64,000 nucleotides of DNA from an uncultured Phascolarctobacterium sp. GTDB lineage: Bacteria > Bacillota > Negativicutes > Acidaminococcales > Acidaminococcaceae. Every line of letters starts with the position of its first letter. Within the stretch, counting starts at the first letter, position 1. The translations under genes were made by a program, and so were the position numbers. The stretch spans positions 1-64,000 of the forward strand of contig CASFZG010000002.1 in the NCBI GenBank assembly GCA_949299135.1, in the 5' to 3' direction. Positions 33,285 to 41,809 of the stretch are shown here, piece after piece. The notes beneath the pieces were generated by a model. It was not told the DNA's origin and searched no databases. It saw nothing but the letters and a program-made list of their open reading frames with translations.

Positions 33285-34034
33285 TTAGTTTTGCATTTTT
33301 AAGATGTTTAAGTAGCGTTCTAATTCTGCTTTTTCGTAGTTGGCAATCAGGTCAATCATTGCTTGCGGATTTTTGTTGTTGGTGTGGTAACTATCAAATG
33401 CATTGTAATATTTGCGACGGTCGGTAAATTTAATATCTACCGGTAAAAATCCGTGCTTGATGAGTTCAAAGTTTAAAAGTAATCTGCCGGTGCGCCCGTT
33501 GCCGTCTATAAACGGGTGGATGGCTTCAAATTCAAGGTGCAGCAGGGCAACGGCTTCAATAATATGCTTTTGCTCTTTCCATTTAATGTAGTTTTTTAAA
33601 AGCTGTTCCAGCTCCGGCTGGATTAAATACGGCTGCGGCGGTGTGTGCGCAGCGCCTAAAATCTGCACGGGAACTTTGCGGTAACGTCCGCGGTTTTCGG
33701 CATCGCTCATAAGCACCAGCGAGTGGATATCAAGAATAGTTTTTTCTGTAAGCGGCGAATTTTGCCCTGCCAGTTCAACCATATAGTTAAAGGCGTCTTT
33801 AAAGCCGATGATATCCAAATGGTCGCGCAAAGGTTTTTCGGCTATGGTTATTCCTTCCTGCAAAATCAGCGCCGTTTCGCGCAGCGTCAGGGTGTTGCCT
33901 TCAATAGCATTGGAGTTGTAGGTGGTTTCTATAATAAATTCGTCGCGCAGGCGTTTCAGCTCGGCTGCGTTTAACGGGCGCATGCCTTTTAATTCGTTTT
34001 GAAGTTTATCTATTTCTGCTAAAAGGTTTTCCAT
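33285..34034 (-). CDS. Fic-domain protein (class II, self-inhibited)
   Basis: A 249-residue Fic protein, expected to transfer AMP or another nucleotide monophosphate to target hydroxyls. The complete active-site motif HPFIDGNGRTGR lies at residues 173-184. The N-terminal inhibitory helix SNAIEGN (41-47) marks a class II enzyme held inactive by its own glutamate. The C-terminal part carries a short helical extension. No separate antitoxin is needed or present. It is a single-gene unit on the minus strand, downstream of a tRNA gene in the same orientation. Confidence 0.92.
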   Translation of the reverse strand: MENLLAEIDKLQNELKGMRPLNAAELKRLRDEFIIETTYNSNAIEGNTLTLRETALILQEGITIAEKPLRDHLDIIGFKDAFNYMVELAGQNSPLTEKTILDIHSLVLMSDAENRGRYRKVPVQILGAAHTPPQPYLIQPELEQLLKNYIKWKEQKHIIEAVALLHLEFEAIHPFIDGNGRTGRLLLNFELIKHGFLPVDIKFTDRRKYYNAFDSYHTNNKNPQAMIDLIANYEKAELERYLNILKMQN

Positions 34035-34092
34035 TTTTGCAATCCTTTCGCTAAAGGTTTTAATTTATTATAACAAATAAACGCATAAAAAA

Positions 34093-34124
34093 CAAAAACG
34101 CTTCCGATATTATCAGAAGCGTTA
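34093..34124 (-). terminator. Terminator of tRNA-Leu
   Basis: AACGCTTC / GAAGCGTT, followed on the minus strand by a T-rich tract, lies 9 bases beyond the tRNA 3' end. Confidence 0.8.
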
Positions 34125-34132
34125 ATTTCATT

Positions 34133-34220
34133 TGGTGCCGAAGGCCGGACTCGAACCGGCACGAGCGTAAACCCGCTTGATTTTGAGTCAAGTGCGTCTG
34201 CCAATTCCGCCACTTCGGCA
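34133..34220 (-). tRNA. tRNA-Leu (anticodon CAA)
   Basis: On the minus strand the 7-bp acceptor stem TGCCGAA / TTCGGCA ends in an encoded CCA. The anticodon loop CTCAAAA in the CTTGA / TCAAG stem gives CAA, reading UUG. The long variable arm and 88-base length fit tRNA-Leu. Confidence 0.95.
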
Positions 34221-34407
34221 CGTTTGGTATCCGTTTATAACGGAACAATAGTAATAATACCACGGCGGCGCGGGTTTGTCAACAAAATTTATTATGGTGC
34301 GTAAAATTTGCGTTTGTTTTGGCAAAGGGCTGTAAAATATTTTTGTTTTTTATTTTTAGCTTGTTTTGATATAATATAAGCATAACAACATAAAAGAAGG
34401 ATTGAAA

Positions 34408-35154
34408 ATGCGAGTTAAATTTGATGAACCATTAACAATTACCGGGCCTTACGGCGATATGGAGGCTAAGTTTCAGCCGTGCCAGTACGACGATGCGCCC
34501 AACAACCTTTTAATAATGGCGCACGGCTTCCGCGGAAGCATGGAGGGCGGCGGCAGAGCGGCGTATCTGTCGCAGATGGCTTCGATGTTTGTAAATGTGC
34601 TGCGTTTTAATTTTACGGGCAGCCAGATTCTTTCGCACCAGATTGCAGAACTTAATGCAGTGCTTGATTTTGCGCTGAAAAAGTACAACAACCCGCGCTC
34701 GTTTTTGCTTGGGCGCAGCATGGGCGGGGCGGCGTCTTTGGTAACGGCATCGCGCCGCAGCGAAATTGCCGGGCTTGCTTTGTGGGCAACGCCCAATGAT
34801 TTGCACGCTACGTTTAAAAACGCGCTGGGTGATGAGAATTACCGCCGTTTAAAGGGCGGCGAAACGCTTGATTTAGAGGATGAGCGCGGCAGCCTGACAC
34901 TGACGCCTGATTTTGTCAGTGACCTTGATAACTACAATTTGCCGCTGCTGTTGAAAAACTGGCAGAAGCGCCCGCTTTTAATTATTCACGGTAGTGACGA
35001 TGAAACCGTTGCGGTTGAGCAGGCGCAGCGCAGCTTTGCACTGGCGGGGCGACCGAAGAAGCTGGTAATTGTAAACGGCGCAGACCACAGCTTTACCAAC
35101 CACAGCAATAAGGCGGCGGAAGAAGTTATCGGCTGGCTGCGTGCGCATTTATAA
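34408..35154 (+). CDS. Alpha/beta hydrolase
   Basis: A 248-residue serine hydrolase of the alpha/beta fold. The oxyanion segment is MAHGFRGS, the nucleophile elbow is GRSMGG, the acid is in IHGSDDETV, and the histidine is in GADHSF near the C-terminus. The family includes esterases and acyl-peptide hydrolase-like enzymes, and the substrate is unknown. ATG is chosen because AGAAGGA lies upstream; a TTG two codons earlier is less likely. No signal peptide is present. Confidence 0.88.
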   Translation: MRVKFDEPLTITGPYGDMEAKFQPCQYDDAPNNLLIMAHGFRGSMEGGGRAAYLSQMASMFVNVLRFNFTGSQILSHQIAELNAVLDFALKKYNNPRSFLLGRSMGGAASLVTASRRSEIAGLALWATPNDLHATFKNALGDENYRRLKGGETLDLEDERGSLTLTPDFVSDLDNYNLPLLLKNWQKRPLLIIHGSDDETVAVEQAQRSFALAGRPKKLVIVNGADHSFTNHSNKAAEEVIGWLRAHL

Positions 35155-35157
35155 TTT

Positions 35158-35187
35158 TTGACGCGCTTCGGTTTAAAGAGTTATAAT
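35158..35187 (+). promoter_or_regulatory. Predicted promoter of the cyclophilin-phoH-era gene string
   Basis: TTGACG (35158-35163) and TATAAT (35182-35187) are 18 bases apart and 36 bases upstream of the lipoprotein start. Confidence 0.65.
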
Positions 35188-35222
35188 ATACTTATACGCT
35201 ATTTTACATGGAGGGAACGGCT

Positions 35223-35771
35223 TTGAAAAAAGTTTTGCTTTTAATAATGCTTATGTGCAGCTTTGCGTTAAGCGCTTGCGGCAGCGAGCCGGAGGCAGAA
35301 AAATTGCCGCCTGCGACGGCTGTGTTTGAAACGAATATGGGCAGTTTTGAAATTGTTTTGGCGACGGATTTGGCGCCGAACACCTGCAAAAATTTTATGG
35401 ACCTTGCGAACAAGGGCTTTTACAACGGTGTGATTTTTCACCGCGTTATTGATAATTTTATGATTCAGGGCGGCGACCCGACGGGCACCGGCATGGGCGG
35501 CCCGGGTTATACAATTAAGGACGAGTTCAGCAGCAAACTGCTGCATGACGGCCCGGGCGTGCTTTCGATGGCTAACGCTGGCCCTAACACCGGCGGCAGC
35601 CAGTTTTTCATCACGCTGCGCGATTGCCCGTGGCTTGACGGCAAGCATGCCGTTTTTGGAAAAGTAACGAAGGGCATGGACGTTGTTTATAAAATCGGCC
35701 ATGTGGTTACGGACGCTAACGACAGGCCGGTTGAGGATGTTGTTATTAAAAAGATTACGATAAAAGAGTGA
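35223..35771 (+). CDS. Cyclophilin-type peptidyl-prolyl isomerase lipoprotein
   Basis: A 182-residue lipoprotein. The lipobox LSAC places the acylated cysteine at residue 19, after a hydrophobic signal, and a short linker follows. The cyclophilin domain shows FHRVIDNFMIQGGDPTGTG, SMANAGPNTGGSQFFI and WLDGKHAVFGKV, so the catalytic arginine and substrate-binding residues are kept. It folds proteins outside the cytoplasmic membrane by isomerising prolyl bonds. The start is TTG with GGAGGG 7 bases upstream; the ATG at 35208 overlaps that site and is rejected. Confidence 0.93.
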   Translation: MKKVLLLIMLMCSFALSACGSEPEAEKLPPATAVFETNMGSFEIVLATDLAPNTCKNFMDLANKGFYNGVIFHRVIDNFMIQGGDPTGTGMGGPGYTIKDEFSSKLLHDGPGVLSMANAGPNTGGSQFFITLRDCPWLDGKHAVFGKVTKGMDVVYKIGHVVTDANDRPVEDVVIKKITIKE

Positions 35772-35787
35772 CGAAAGGAGCGCGGAT

Positions 35788-36789
35788 TTGACTTTAATGC
35801 AAAGCGAAGGCCTGATTGAAGTAGCAGACCAGCAGGAGATGCTGGCGGTTTTGGGACGCAACGATGAGCTTTTGCGCGTGATTCAGGATTGCTACGACGC
35901 CAAAATTGTGGCGCGCGGCAACACCATTGCCTTCAGCGGCGATGAAAACGAGGTTAAGCAGCTGGAGAGCCTGTTTAAGGAGCTGCTGTTTTTGGAGCGT
36001 CAGGGGGCGGCGATAACGACGCATGACGTACGTTACAGCATCCGCATGATTGCCGAGGCACAACTGGACGCGCTGCACCGCATGTACGCCGATACGATAA
36101 TCGTTACGCGCCGCGGCAGGCAGGTTAAGGCTAAAACGCTGGGGCAGTGGAACTACATCGACGCTATCCGCCGCAATGCGATTACCATTGGCATCGGCCC
36201 TGCGGGCACGGGCAAAACGTATTTGGCTGTTGCCCTTGCGGTAAAGGCGCTGAAAAATAAGGAAGTTGAGCGCATTATTTTAACGCGCCCCGCCGTGGAA
36301 GCAGGCGAGAAGCTGGGATTTTTGCCGGGCGATATGCAGGACAAAGTTGACCCGTACCTGCGTCCGCTGTACGACGCGCTGTACGATATGCTGGGCAACG
36401 AAACCTTCCAGAAATATGTTACGCGCGGCACGATTGAGGTTGCGCCGCTGGCCTATATGCGCGGGCGCACGCTGAACGATGCTTTTATTATTTTGGACGA
36501 GGCGCAGAATACGACGCCGGAGCAGATGAAGATGTTTTTGACGCGCTTCGGCTTCGGCTCGAAGATGGTTATTACCGGCGACGTGACGCAGATTGACCTG
36601 CCGGGCGGCAAAAAAAGCGGCTTGAAGCAGGCGGCTTACATTTTGCGCAACACTCCGGGCATCGGCATTGTAAACTTTGGCGAAAGCGATGTTGTGCGCC
36701 ACGAGATTGTCGGCGCAGTTATCCGCGCTTACGAGGAATACGAAAAGCATAAACGGGAGAAAAAACATGCTGATAACATTGGAAAATGA
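35788..36789 (+). CDS. phoH: PhoH-like ATPase
   Basis: A 333-residue cytoplasmic P-loop protein. Walker A is GPAGTGKTYLAVALAV (about 132-147) and Walker B is DAFIILDEAQNTTPEQMKMF, followed by GFGSKMVITGDVTQIDLP. The N-terminal 110 residues form a KH-like module typical of the YbeZ type. YbeZ acts with the RNase YbeY in ribosome maturation, and ybeY follows here with an overlap. TTG is the start, with AAAGGAG 7 bases upstream. Confidence 0.93.
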   Translation: MTLMQSEGLIEVADQQEMLAVLGRNDELLRVIQDCYDAKIVARGNTIAFSGDENEVKQLESLFKELLFLERQGAAITTHDVRYSIRMIAEAQLDALHRMYADTIIVTRRGRQVKAKTLGQWNYIDAIRRNAITIGIGPAGTGKTYLAVALAVKALKNKEVERIILTRPAVEAGEKLGFLPGDMQDKVDPYLRPLYDALYDMLGNETFQKYVTRGTIEVAPLAYMRGRTLNDAFIILDEAQNTTPEQMKMFLTRFGFGSKMVITGDVTQIDLPGGKKSGLKQAAYILRNTPGIGIVNFGESDVVRHEIVGAVIRAYEEYEKHKREKKHADNIGK

Positions 36790-37255
36790 CCAGGACAAAA
36801 TTGAGATAGACCAAGCCCTTGAGGACAGGCTGATTGCCGGGCTGAACGCCGTGGCACGCTTGCACGGGCTGACGGAGCAGACAGAAGTTGACATTACCAT
36901 TGTCGATGACGAGGAAATACACCGCCTGAACCGTGAATACCGCGATGTTGACCGCCCGACCGACGTTTTAAGTTTTGCGCTTGACGAAGGCGGCGACGAC
37001 GAGCCGGAGCTTTTGGACGCACCGGAGGAACACCTTTTGGGCGATATAATTATCAGTGCCGAAACGGCGCAGCGTCAGGGCGAGGAATTTGGGCACGGGC
37101 TGACGCGCGAGATGGTGTACCTTGCCGTGCATGGTTTGCTGCATCTTTTGGGCTACGACCACATGGTGGAAGAAGATAAAGTTGTTATGCGCGCCAAGGA
37201 AGAAGAAGCCCTGCGCGAGATTGAACTGAGCGAAGAATTTTTGGAGCAGAAATGA
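36767..37255 (+). CDS. ybeY: rRNA maturation endoribonuclease YbeY
   Basis: A 162-residue zinc-dependent RNase. The signature HGLLHLLGYDH gives the metal ligands, and DRPTDVLSFAL is conserved. It takes part in 16S rRNA 3' maturation and ribosome quality control. The ATG at 36767 lies inside the phoH 3' end (23-base overlap) with GGGAGA upstream. Order phoH-ybeY-cdd-era-recO is usual in Bacillota, although diacylglycerol kinase, often between ybeY and cdd, is absent here. Confidence 0.95.
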   Translation: MLITLENDQDKIEIDQALEDRLIAGLNAVARLHGLTEQTEVDITIVDDEEIHRLNREYRDVDRPTDVLSFALDEGGDDEPELLDAPEEHLLGDIIISAETAQRQGEEFGHGLTREMVYLAVHGLLHLLGYDHMVEEDKVVMRAKEEEALREIELSEEFLEQK

Positions 37256-37665
37256 TGGACGCTGAAACGAAAGAACTGTGGCAGGCGGCGGTAAAGGTAA
37301 GGCAAAACGCTTACACTCCGTATTCGCGCTTTAAGGTTGGCGCAGCGTTGCTTGCAGCAAGCGGCAAAATTTACTGCGGCTGTAATATCGAAAACGCCAG
37401 TTACGGGCTGACCTGCTGCGCTGAACGCAATGCTATATTTACAGCAGTCTGCGCGGGCGAGCGCGATTTTAAAGCATTGTGCGTGGTTGCGGACGGCGAT
37501 AAGCCTGTTGCGCCGTGCGGTGCTTGCCGGCAGGTAATTGCCGAGTTTGGCATACCAAAAATTGTGATGAGTAATTTACAAGGCGATATAAAAATAATGA
37601 CGGCAGAGGAGCTTTTGCCTTACAGCTTTAACGCCGCCAGCATGGATGAAAAAGGAGAGAAGTAA
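37252..37665 (+). CDS. cdd: Cytidine deaminase
   Basis: A 137-residue pyrimidine salvage enzyme converting cytidine and deoxycytidine to uridine and deoxyuridine. Zinc ligands are in CCAERNAIF and CGACRQV. YSRFKVGAALLA and NIENASYGLTCCAER are typical. The start overlaps the ybeY stop (ATGATG). Confidence 0.95.
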   Translation: MMDAETKELWQAAVKVRQNAYTPYSRFKVGAALLAASGKIYCGCNIENASYGLTCCAERNAIFTAVCAGERDFKALCVVADGDKPVAPCGACRQVIAEFGIPKIVMSNLQGDIKIMTAEELLPYSFNAASMDEKGEK

Positions 37666-38569
37666 AATAGATAAGAAGAACAAGCATTACACCGGCTTTG
37701 CCGCAATGGTCGGCAGGCCGAACGTAGGCAAAAGCACTTTAACCAACGCGCTGATTGGCGAAAAAATTGCCATTATGAGCGACCGCCCGCAGACGACGCG
37801 CAACAAAATCATGTGCATTTTAAACACGGATAATGCGCAGATTATGTTCCTCGATACCCCGGGCATCCACAAGCCGCACCACAAGCTGGGGCAGTACATG
37901 GTGCGCGCGGCTGAAAGCACGCTGAAGGAAGTGGATGTAATCCTGTTTGTGGTTGACGTTAGCGAAAAGCGCGGCGCAGGCGAGGATTACATCATTGAGC
38001 AGCTGAAAAAGGTAAAAACGCCGGTAATTTTAGTTGCCAATAAAGTTGACAAGCTGGAGGACAAATCCAGGCTGTTCAGCATTATTGCCAACTATGTCAA
38101 CGATTACAATTTTGCCGCCGTCGTGCCGGTATCCGCATTGGAGGATACCGATTTTAAAGGCCTGGTTGATGAAATTACCAAACATCTGCCGGAAGGCCCC
38201 GCGTATTATGATGAGGATATGATTACCGACCAGCCGGAGCGCGTAATTGCCGCCGAAATGATACGCGAAAAGGTTCTGCTTTCCACGCGCGACGAAATTC
38301 CCCATTCCGTTGCGGTGGAGGTTGAAGAATTTAAAGTACGCGGCAACAACGATATTTACATCCGCGCCACGATTTTTGTGGAGCGCGAATCTCAGAAGGG
38401 CATTGTTATCGGCGCTAAAGGCAGCTTGCTTAAAAAAATCGGGCTTGAGGCCCGCCGCGATATTGAGGCGCTTTTGGGCGACAAAGTATTTTTGGATTTG
38501 TGGGTAAAAGTTAAGCCGGACTGGCGCAACAAGGATAAAGCCTTAAAACAGTTTGGCTACACCGTTTAA
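37646..38569 (+). CDS. era: GTPase Era
   Basis: A GTPase that helps assemble the 30S subunit. G1 is GRPNVGKST, G3 is DTPGIH and G4 is NKVD. The C-terminal KH domain carries KGIVIGAKGSLLKKIG, which binds the 3' end of 16S rRNA. The start is uncertain. ATG at 37646 gives 307 residues but has no ribosome binding site. A good AAGGAG lies at 37652-37657, 9 bases before an in-frame ATA at 37667 (product starting I-D-K-K-N), so an unusual AUA start is plausible. It overlaps cdd by 20 bases if 37646 is used. Confidence 0.95.
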   Translation: MKKERSKIDKKNKHYTGFAAMVGRPNVGKSTLTNALIGEKIAIMSDRPQTTRNKIMCILNTDNAQIMFLDTPGIHKPHHKLGQYMVRAAESTLKEVDVILFVVDVSEKRGAGEDYIIEQLKKVKTPVILVANKVDKLEDKSRLFSIIANYVNDYNFAAVVPVSALEDTDFKGLVDEITKHLPEGPAYYDEDMITDQPERVIAAEMIREKVLLSTRDEIPHSVAVEVEEFKVRGNNDIYIRATIFVERESQKGIVIGAKGSLLKKIGLEARRDIEALLGDKVFLDLWVKVKPDWRNKDKALKQFGYTV

Positions 38570-38609
38570 TTTATTTTAAAGTTGGGAGTGATGTCTTATC
38601 GACAGTCAC

Positions 38610-39926
38610 GTGGCGGACTTATTAAAGATTGCAGCCGCCCTTTTAATTACAGGTTTAAACGCATTTTTTGTAGTGTCGGAATACGCGCTGGTAAGCATGC
38701 GCCCGGCACGCCTTGAAGAAATGATTGCCGCAGGCAACAGCACTGCGGAACTGGTTTTAAAAATGACGCAGAAACGCGACACGTATTTAAGCGCCATTCA
38801 GCTGGGTATAACGGCGTCGTCGCTGATTCTTGGCTGGTTTTGCGGTCCGCTTTTAGCGGGGCTTATGGCAGACTGGTTCGACCTTATCGGCGAGCACTGG
38901 TATGACGACGGCGTGGTTGTGCTGTGTACGTTTCTGCTGATTGTGTTTGTGCATGTGGTGTTTGGCGAGCTGGTGCCGCGTGTTATCAGCCTTGGGCATG
39001 TGGAACGCGCCGCCATGGCGATTGCTTACCCGCTGATTTTCTTCCATTATCTGATGTACCCGCTGGTAATCTTTTTCAACGCAGCATCGCACGCGGTGCT
39101 GAAGCTTTTGAACATGGACAAGGTGCCGTTGGAGGATATAAGCCGCAGCGAGGAAGAACTGCGCATGATTGTAAGCGCCAGTGAGCGCGGCGGTAAGCTT
39201 GACCACATGGAAAGCCGCCTGCTGGACAACGTATTTGACTTTGCCGACCGCGTTGCGCGCGAGGTAATGGTGCCGCGTCAGGACATGGTGTGCCTGTATG
39301 CGGAGGACAGCTTTGAAAAGAACATCCAAAAGGTAATGGCAACGCGCCATACGCGTTACCCGTTGTGCGAGGAGGATAAGGACCACGTGCTGGGCGTTAT
39401 TCATGTGCGCAGTTTACTGAATATTTCCGACGACGAAAAGGCTACTTTTGACATCCGCTCGCGCATGAACGCGCTAACGGTTGTGCCGGAGAGCATGGAA
39501 ATAAGCAAGGTGCTGCAGACGATGCAGCAAAAGCGCGTGCAGCTTTGCGTTGTTGCCGACGAGTACGGCGGCACGGCAGGCCTTGTAACAATGGAAGATT
39601 TGCTGGAGGAAATTGTAGGCGACATTCAGGACGAGCACGACGAGGAGAAGGAAGAAGAAGTTGTGCACCGCGCCGACGGCACCTACGAATTTGCCGGCAT
39701 TGTGCTTTTGGACGATATTCAGGATTTTTTGCATATTAAATTTGAAGAACCGGAAGAAGATACTATCGGCGGTCTGGTGTTCGGGCTGTTGGAGCGCAAG
39801 CCGGAAATCGGCGATAAGATTGAGGTTGACGGCTGGAGCTTTGAAGTGCTGCGCACGGAGGGCTTCCGCGTGACGCGTGTGCGTGCCAGCAAGCTGCCGG
39901 AAGTGCCGGTTTATGCGGATGAATGA
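38610..39926 (+). CDS. CNNM/CorC-type membrane protein (hemolysin family)
   Basis: A 438-residue protein with an N-terminal CNNM (DUF21) membrane domain of three or four helices (LLITGLNAFFVVSEYALVSM through LMYPLVIFFNAASHAVLKLL). Two CBS domains (EVMVPRQDMVCLYAEDSF and VVPESMEISKVLQTMQQK) and a C-terminal CorC/HlyC domain follow. The family is linked to magnesium and cobalt export or homeostasis. GTG at 38610 is a weak start; GGGAGTG at 38583-38589 lies further upstream than usual, and an ATC at 38598 would fit its spacing better. It overlaps recO by 4 bases. Confidence 0.9.
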   Translation: MADLLKIAAALLITGLNAFFVVSEYALVSMRPARLEEMIAAGNSTAELVLKMTQKRDTYLSAIQLGITASSLILGWFCGPLLAGLMADWFDLIGEHWYDDGVVVLCTFLLIVFVHVVFGELVPRVISLGHVERAAMAIAYPLIFFHYLMYPLVIFFNAASHAVLKLLNMDKVPLEDISRSEEELRMIVSASERGGKLDHMESRLLDNVFDFADRVAREVMVPRQDMVCLYAEDSFEKNIQKVMATRHTRYPLCEEDKDHVLGVIHVRSLLNISDDEKATFDIRSRMNALTVVPESMEISKVLQTMQQKRVQLCVVADEYGGTAGLVTMEDLLEEIVGDIQDEHDEEKEEEVVHRADGTYEFAGIVLLDDIQDFLHIKFEEPEEDTIGGLVFGLLERKPEIGDKIEVDGWSFEVLRTEGFRVTRVRASKLPEVPVYADE

Positions 39927-40663
39927 AAATGACTGACAAGGGTTTCAGCGACGAAGCGATTATTTTAAAAGTTAAAAACTGGCAGACTGCGGATAAGTAC
40001 GCAGTCTGCTTTTCGCGCGCGCACGGCAAGGTTACGTTTTTAGCTTACGGGGCGCGCTATGCGCGGACTAACGGCGGCAGGCTGATTCAGCCGTTTGCGG
40101 TGCTGGACATTAATTTTTTCGGCGGCAAAAAGCTGGACACTTTAAAAAGCTGCGAGCTTATCAGCTACCCGGCGCAGTTTAATTTGCAGCAGATGGCTTA
40201 TGCCGGGCTGATTGCCGAAGTAACGGAGCATTTAAGCGAGGAGCATCAGCAGCAGGAGGAAGTGTACGAGCTGCTTTTGGAAACGCGCGAGGTGCTGATG
40301 CAGCGCAACCCGCGCCTTGTGGCGCTGTCGTTCATCGTCAAGCTGCTGTTTTTGACGGGCATTCTGCCGCAGTACCAGACCTGCGTCAACTGCGGCAAAC
40401 CGGCGGACGGCGATGCGCATTTTTCCGTCGTGCAGGGAGGTTTAATCTGCGGCGATTGCCATGGCGGCGAGGAATTACCGTTCAGCCGTGAGGCGCAGGA
40501 ATTTTTAACCGAGCTTTTAACGCTGGACTTTAAGAACCCGCAGCCGTTTAAGGTGCGCGGCGGTACGCTGATGGAGCTGGAAAAAATTTTGCAGCGTTTT
40601 ATTGTGTACCAGACGGACAAGCCTTTAAAGAGTTTGGACTTTTTAAGCCAGACCGGCGTTTAA
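39923..40663 (+). CDS. recO: DNA repair protein RecO
   Basis: A 246-residue recombination mediator that helps load RecA on SSB-coated DNA in the RecFOR pathway. The N-terminal OB fold (DEAIILKVKNWQTADKYAV) and the C-terminal zinc site (CVNCGK, then CGDCHGG) are both present. It overlaps the CNNM gene by 4 bases and ends the string that began at the cyclophilin gene. Confidence 0.93.
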   Translation: MKMTDKGFSDEAIILKVKNWQTADKYAVCFSRAHGKVTFLAYGARYARTNGGRLIQPFAVLDINFFGGKKLDTLKSCELISYPAQFNLQQMAYAGLIAEVTEHLSEEHQQQEEVYELLLETREVLMQRNPRLVALSFIVKLLFLTGILPQYQTCVNCGKPADGDAHFSVVQGGLICGDCHGGEELPFSREAQEFLTELLTLDFKNPQPFKVRGGTLMELEKILQRFIVYQTDKPLKSLDFLSQTGV

Positions 40664-40666
40664 GCA

Positions 40667-40695
40667 TTGACAAACGCCGTGTTATTTGCTATATT
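40667..40695 (+). promoter_or_regulatory. Promoter of the glyQS T-box leader
   Basis: TTGACA (40667-40672) and TATATT (40690-40695) are 17 bases apart. The 16-base block ATTGACAAACGCCGTG at 40666 is identical to the rpsU promoter region at 61875. Confidence 0.8.
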
Positions 40696-40703
40696 TTTGG
40701 GTA

Positions 40704-40906
40704 AGCAATGATAAGGAGTAGTAACCGCGTATTTCAGCGAGCCGGGACGGTGCAAGCCGGCGCAGACGGCGAAGGCGCCTTGGAGCATAAATTTTATAAA
40801 CATCGAGGCGGGCTGCAATTTTGCGGCCAAGCAGGGTGGAACCGCGGAGACTATGCCTCCGTCCCTGTAACTATTTTGTTACAGAGGCGGGGGCTTTCGT
40901 TTTTGT
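40704..40906 (+). promoter_or_regulatory. Glycine T-box riboswitch
   Basis: A T-box leader that senses uncharged tRNA-Gly and controls read-through into glyQS. The T-box sequence AAGCAGGGTGGAACCGCGG lies at 40829-40847. Its TGGA core pairs with a tRNA acceptor end that has a U discriminator, as in tRNA-Gly. Stem I starts with GGAGTAGTAACCGCG, and a GGC triplet near 40774 is the likely glycine specifier. A terminator with the arms CTGTAAC / GTTACAG and CCTCCG / GGCGGGGGC, ending in TTTTTG, completes it. Confidence 0.92.
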
Positions 40907-40930
40907 AACAGCCAATACAGGAGGGATACT

Positions 40931-41809
40931 ATGGATTTTCAGACAATTATTTTGAAACTGCAAAAATTCTGGGGCGCACAAAACTGTATTTTAACTCAGC
41001 CCTATGATATTGAAAAAGGTGCAGGCACCATGAACCCGCGCACGTTTTTGCGCGTGCTTGGTCCTGAGCCCTGGCGCGTGGCTTATGTTGAACCGAGCCG
41101 CCGCCCGGCAGACGGACGTTACGGCGATAACCCGAACCGTCTGTTCCAGCATCATCAGTTCCAGGTTATCATTAAACCGTCGCCGGACAACATTCAGGAG
41201 CTGTACCTGCAAAGCCTTGCAGAACTTGGCATCCATCAGGATGAACATGACATCCGCTTTGTAGAAGACAACTGGGAATCCCCGACGCTGGGCGCCTGGG
41301 GTCTTGGCTGGGAAGTTTGGCTGGACGGCATGGAAATTACCCAGTTCACTTACTTCCAGCAGGTTGGCAGCATCGACGTTAAACCTGTCAGCGTAGAAAT
41401 TACGTATGGTTTGGAACGCCTTGCCATGTACATTCAGGGCGTGGAAAACGTATTCGATATTCAGTGGGTGGAAGGTGTTACCTACGGCGATGTATTCCAC
41501 ACCAACGAAGTTGAACAATCCTACTACAACTTTGAAGTAGCCGATACCGATTTACTGTTTGATTTGTTTGATAAATACGAAGCCGAAGCAAAACGCGTCA
41601 TCGCGCTCGGTTATATCCGCCCGGCGTACGATTACGTTTTGAAATGCTCGCATACCTTCAACCTGCTCGATTCTCGCGGAGCTATCAGCGTAAGCGAAAG
41701 AACGGCGTTTATTGCCCGCGTGCGTGCCATGGCAAGGCTGTGTGCGGCTGCGTATGTTGAACAAAGGGAGAAGCTGGGCTTCCCGATGCTGAAAGGGGAG
41801 AATTTATAA
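40931..41809 (+). CDS. glyQ: Glycyl-tRNA synthetase alpha subunit
   Basis: A 292-residue catalytic subunit of the bacterial alpha2beta2 Gly[19 protein letters not shown] and [14 protein letters not shown] are the family start; [17 protein letters not shown] is in the active site. Length is typical. GGAGGG lies 6 bases before the ATG. Control is by the upstream T-box. It overlaps glyS by one base. Confidence 0.97.
   Translation: MDFQTIILKLQKFWGAQNCILTQPYDIEKGAGTMNPRTFLRVLGPEPWRVAYVEPSRRPADGRYGDNPNRLFQHHQFQVIIKPSPDNIQELYLQSLAELGIHQDEHDIRFVEDNWESPTLGAWGLGWEVWLDGMEITQFTYFQQVGSIDVKPVSVEITYGLERLAMYIQGVENVFDIQWVEGVTYGDVFHTNEVEQSYYNFEVADTDLLFDLFDKYEAEAKRVIALGYIRPAYDYVLKCSHTFNLLDSRGAISVSERTAFIARVRAMARLCAAAYVEQREKLGFPMLKGENL

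Noticed and set aside
34133-34220. tRNA-Leu as an integration site for the accessory region
   Set aside because: No second copy of the tRNA 3' end was noticed at the far side of the island, and no integrase gene is in the window.
40708-40908. 66-codon reading frame upstream of glyQ
   Set aside because: It lies entirely within the T-box leader RNA.
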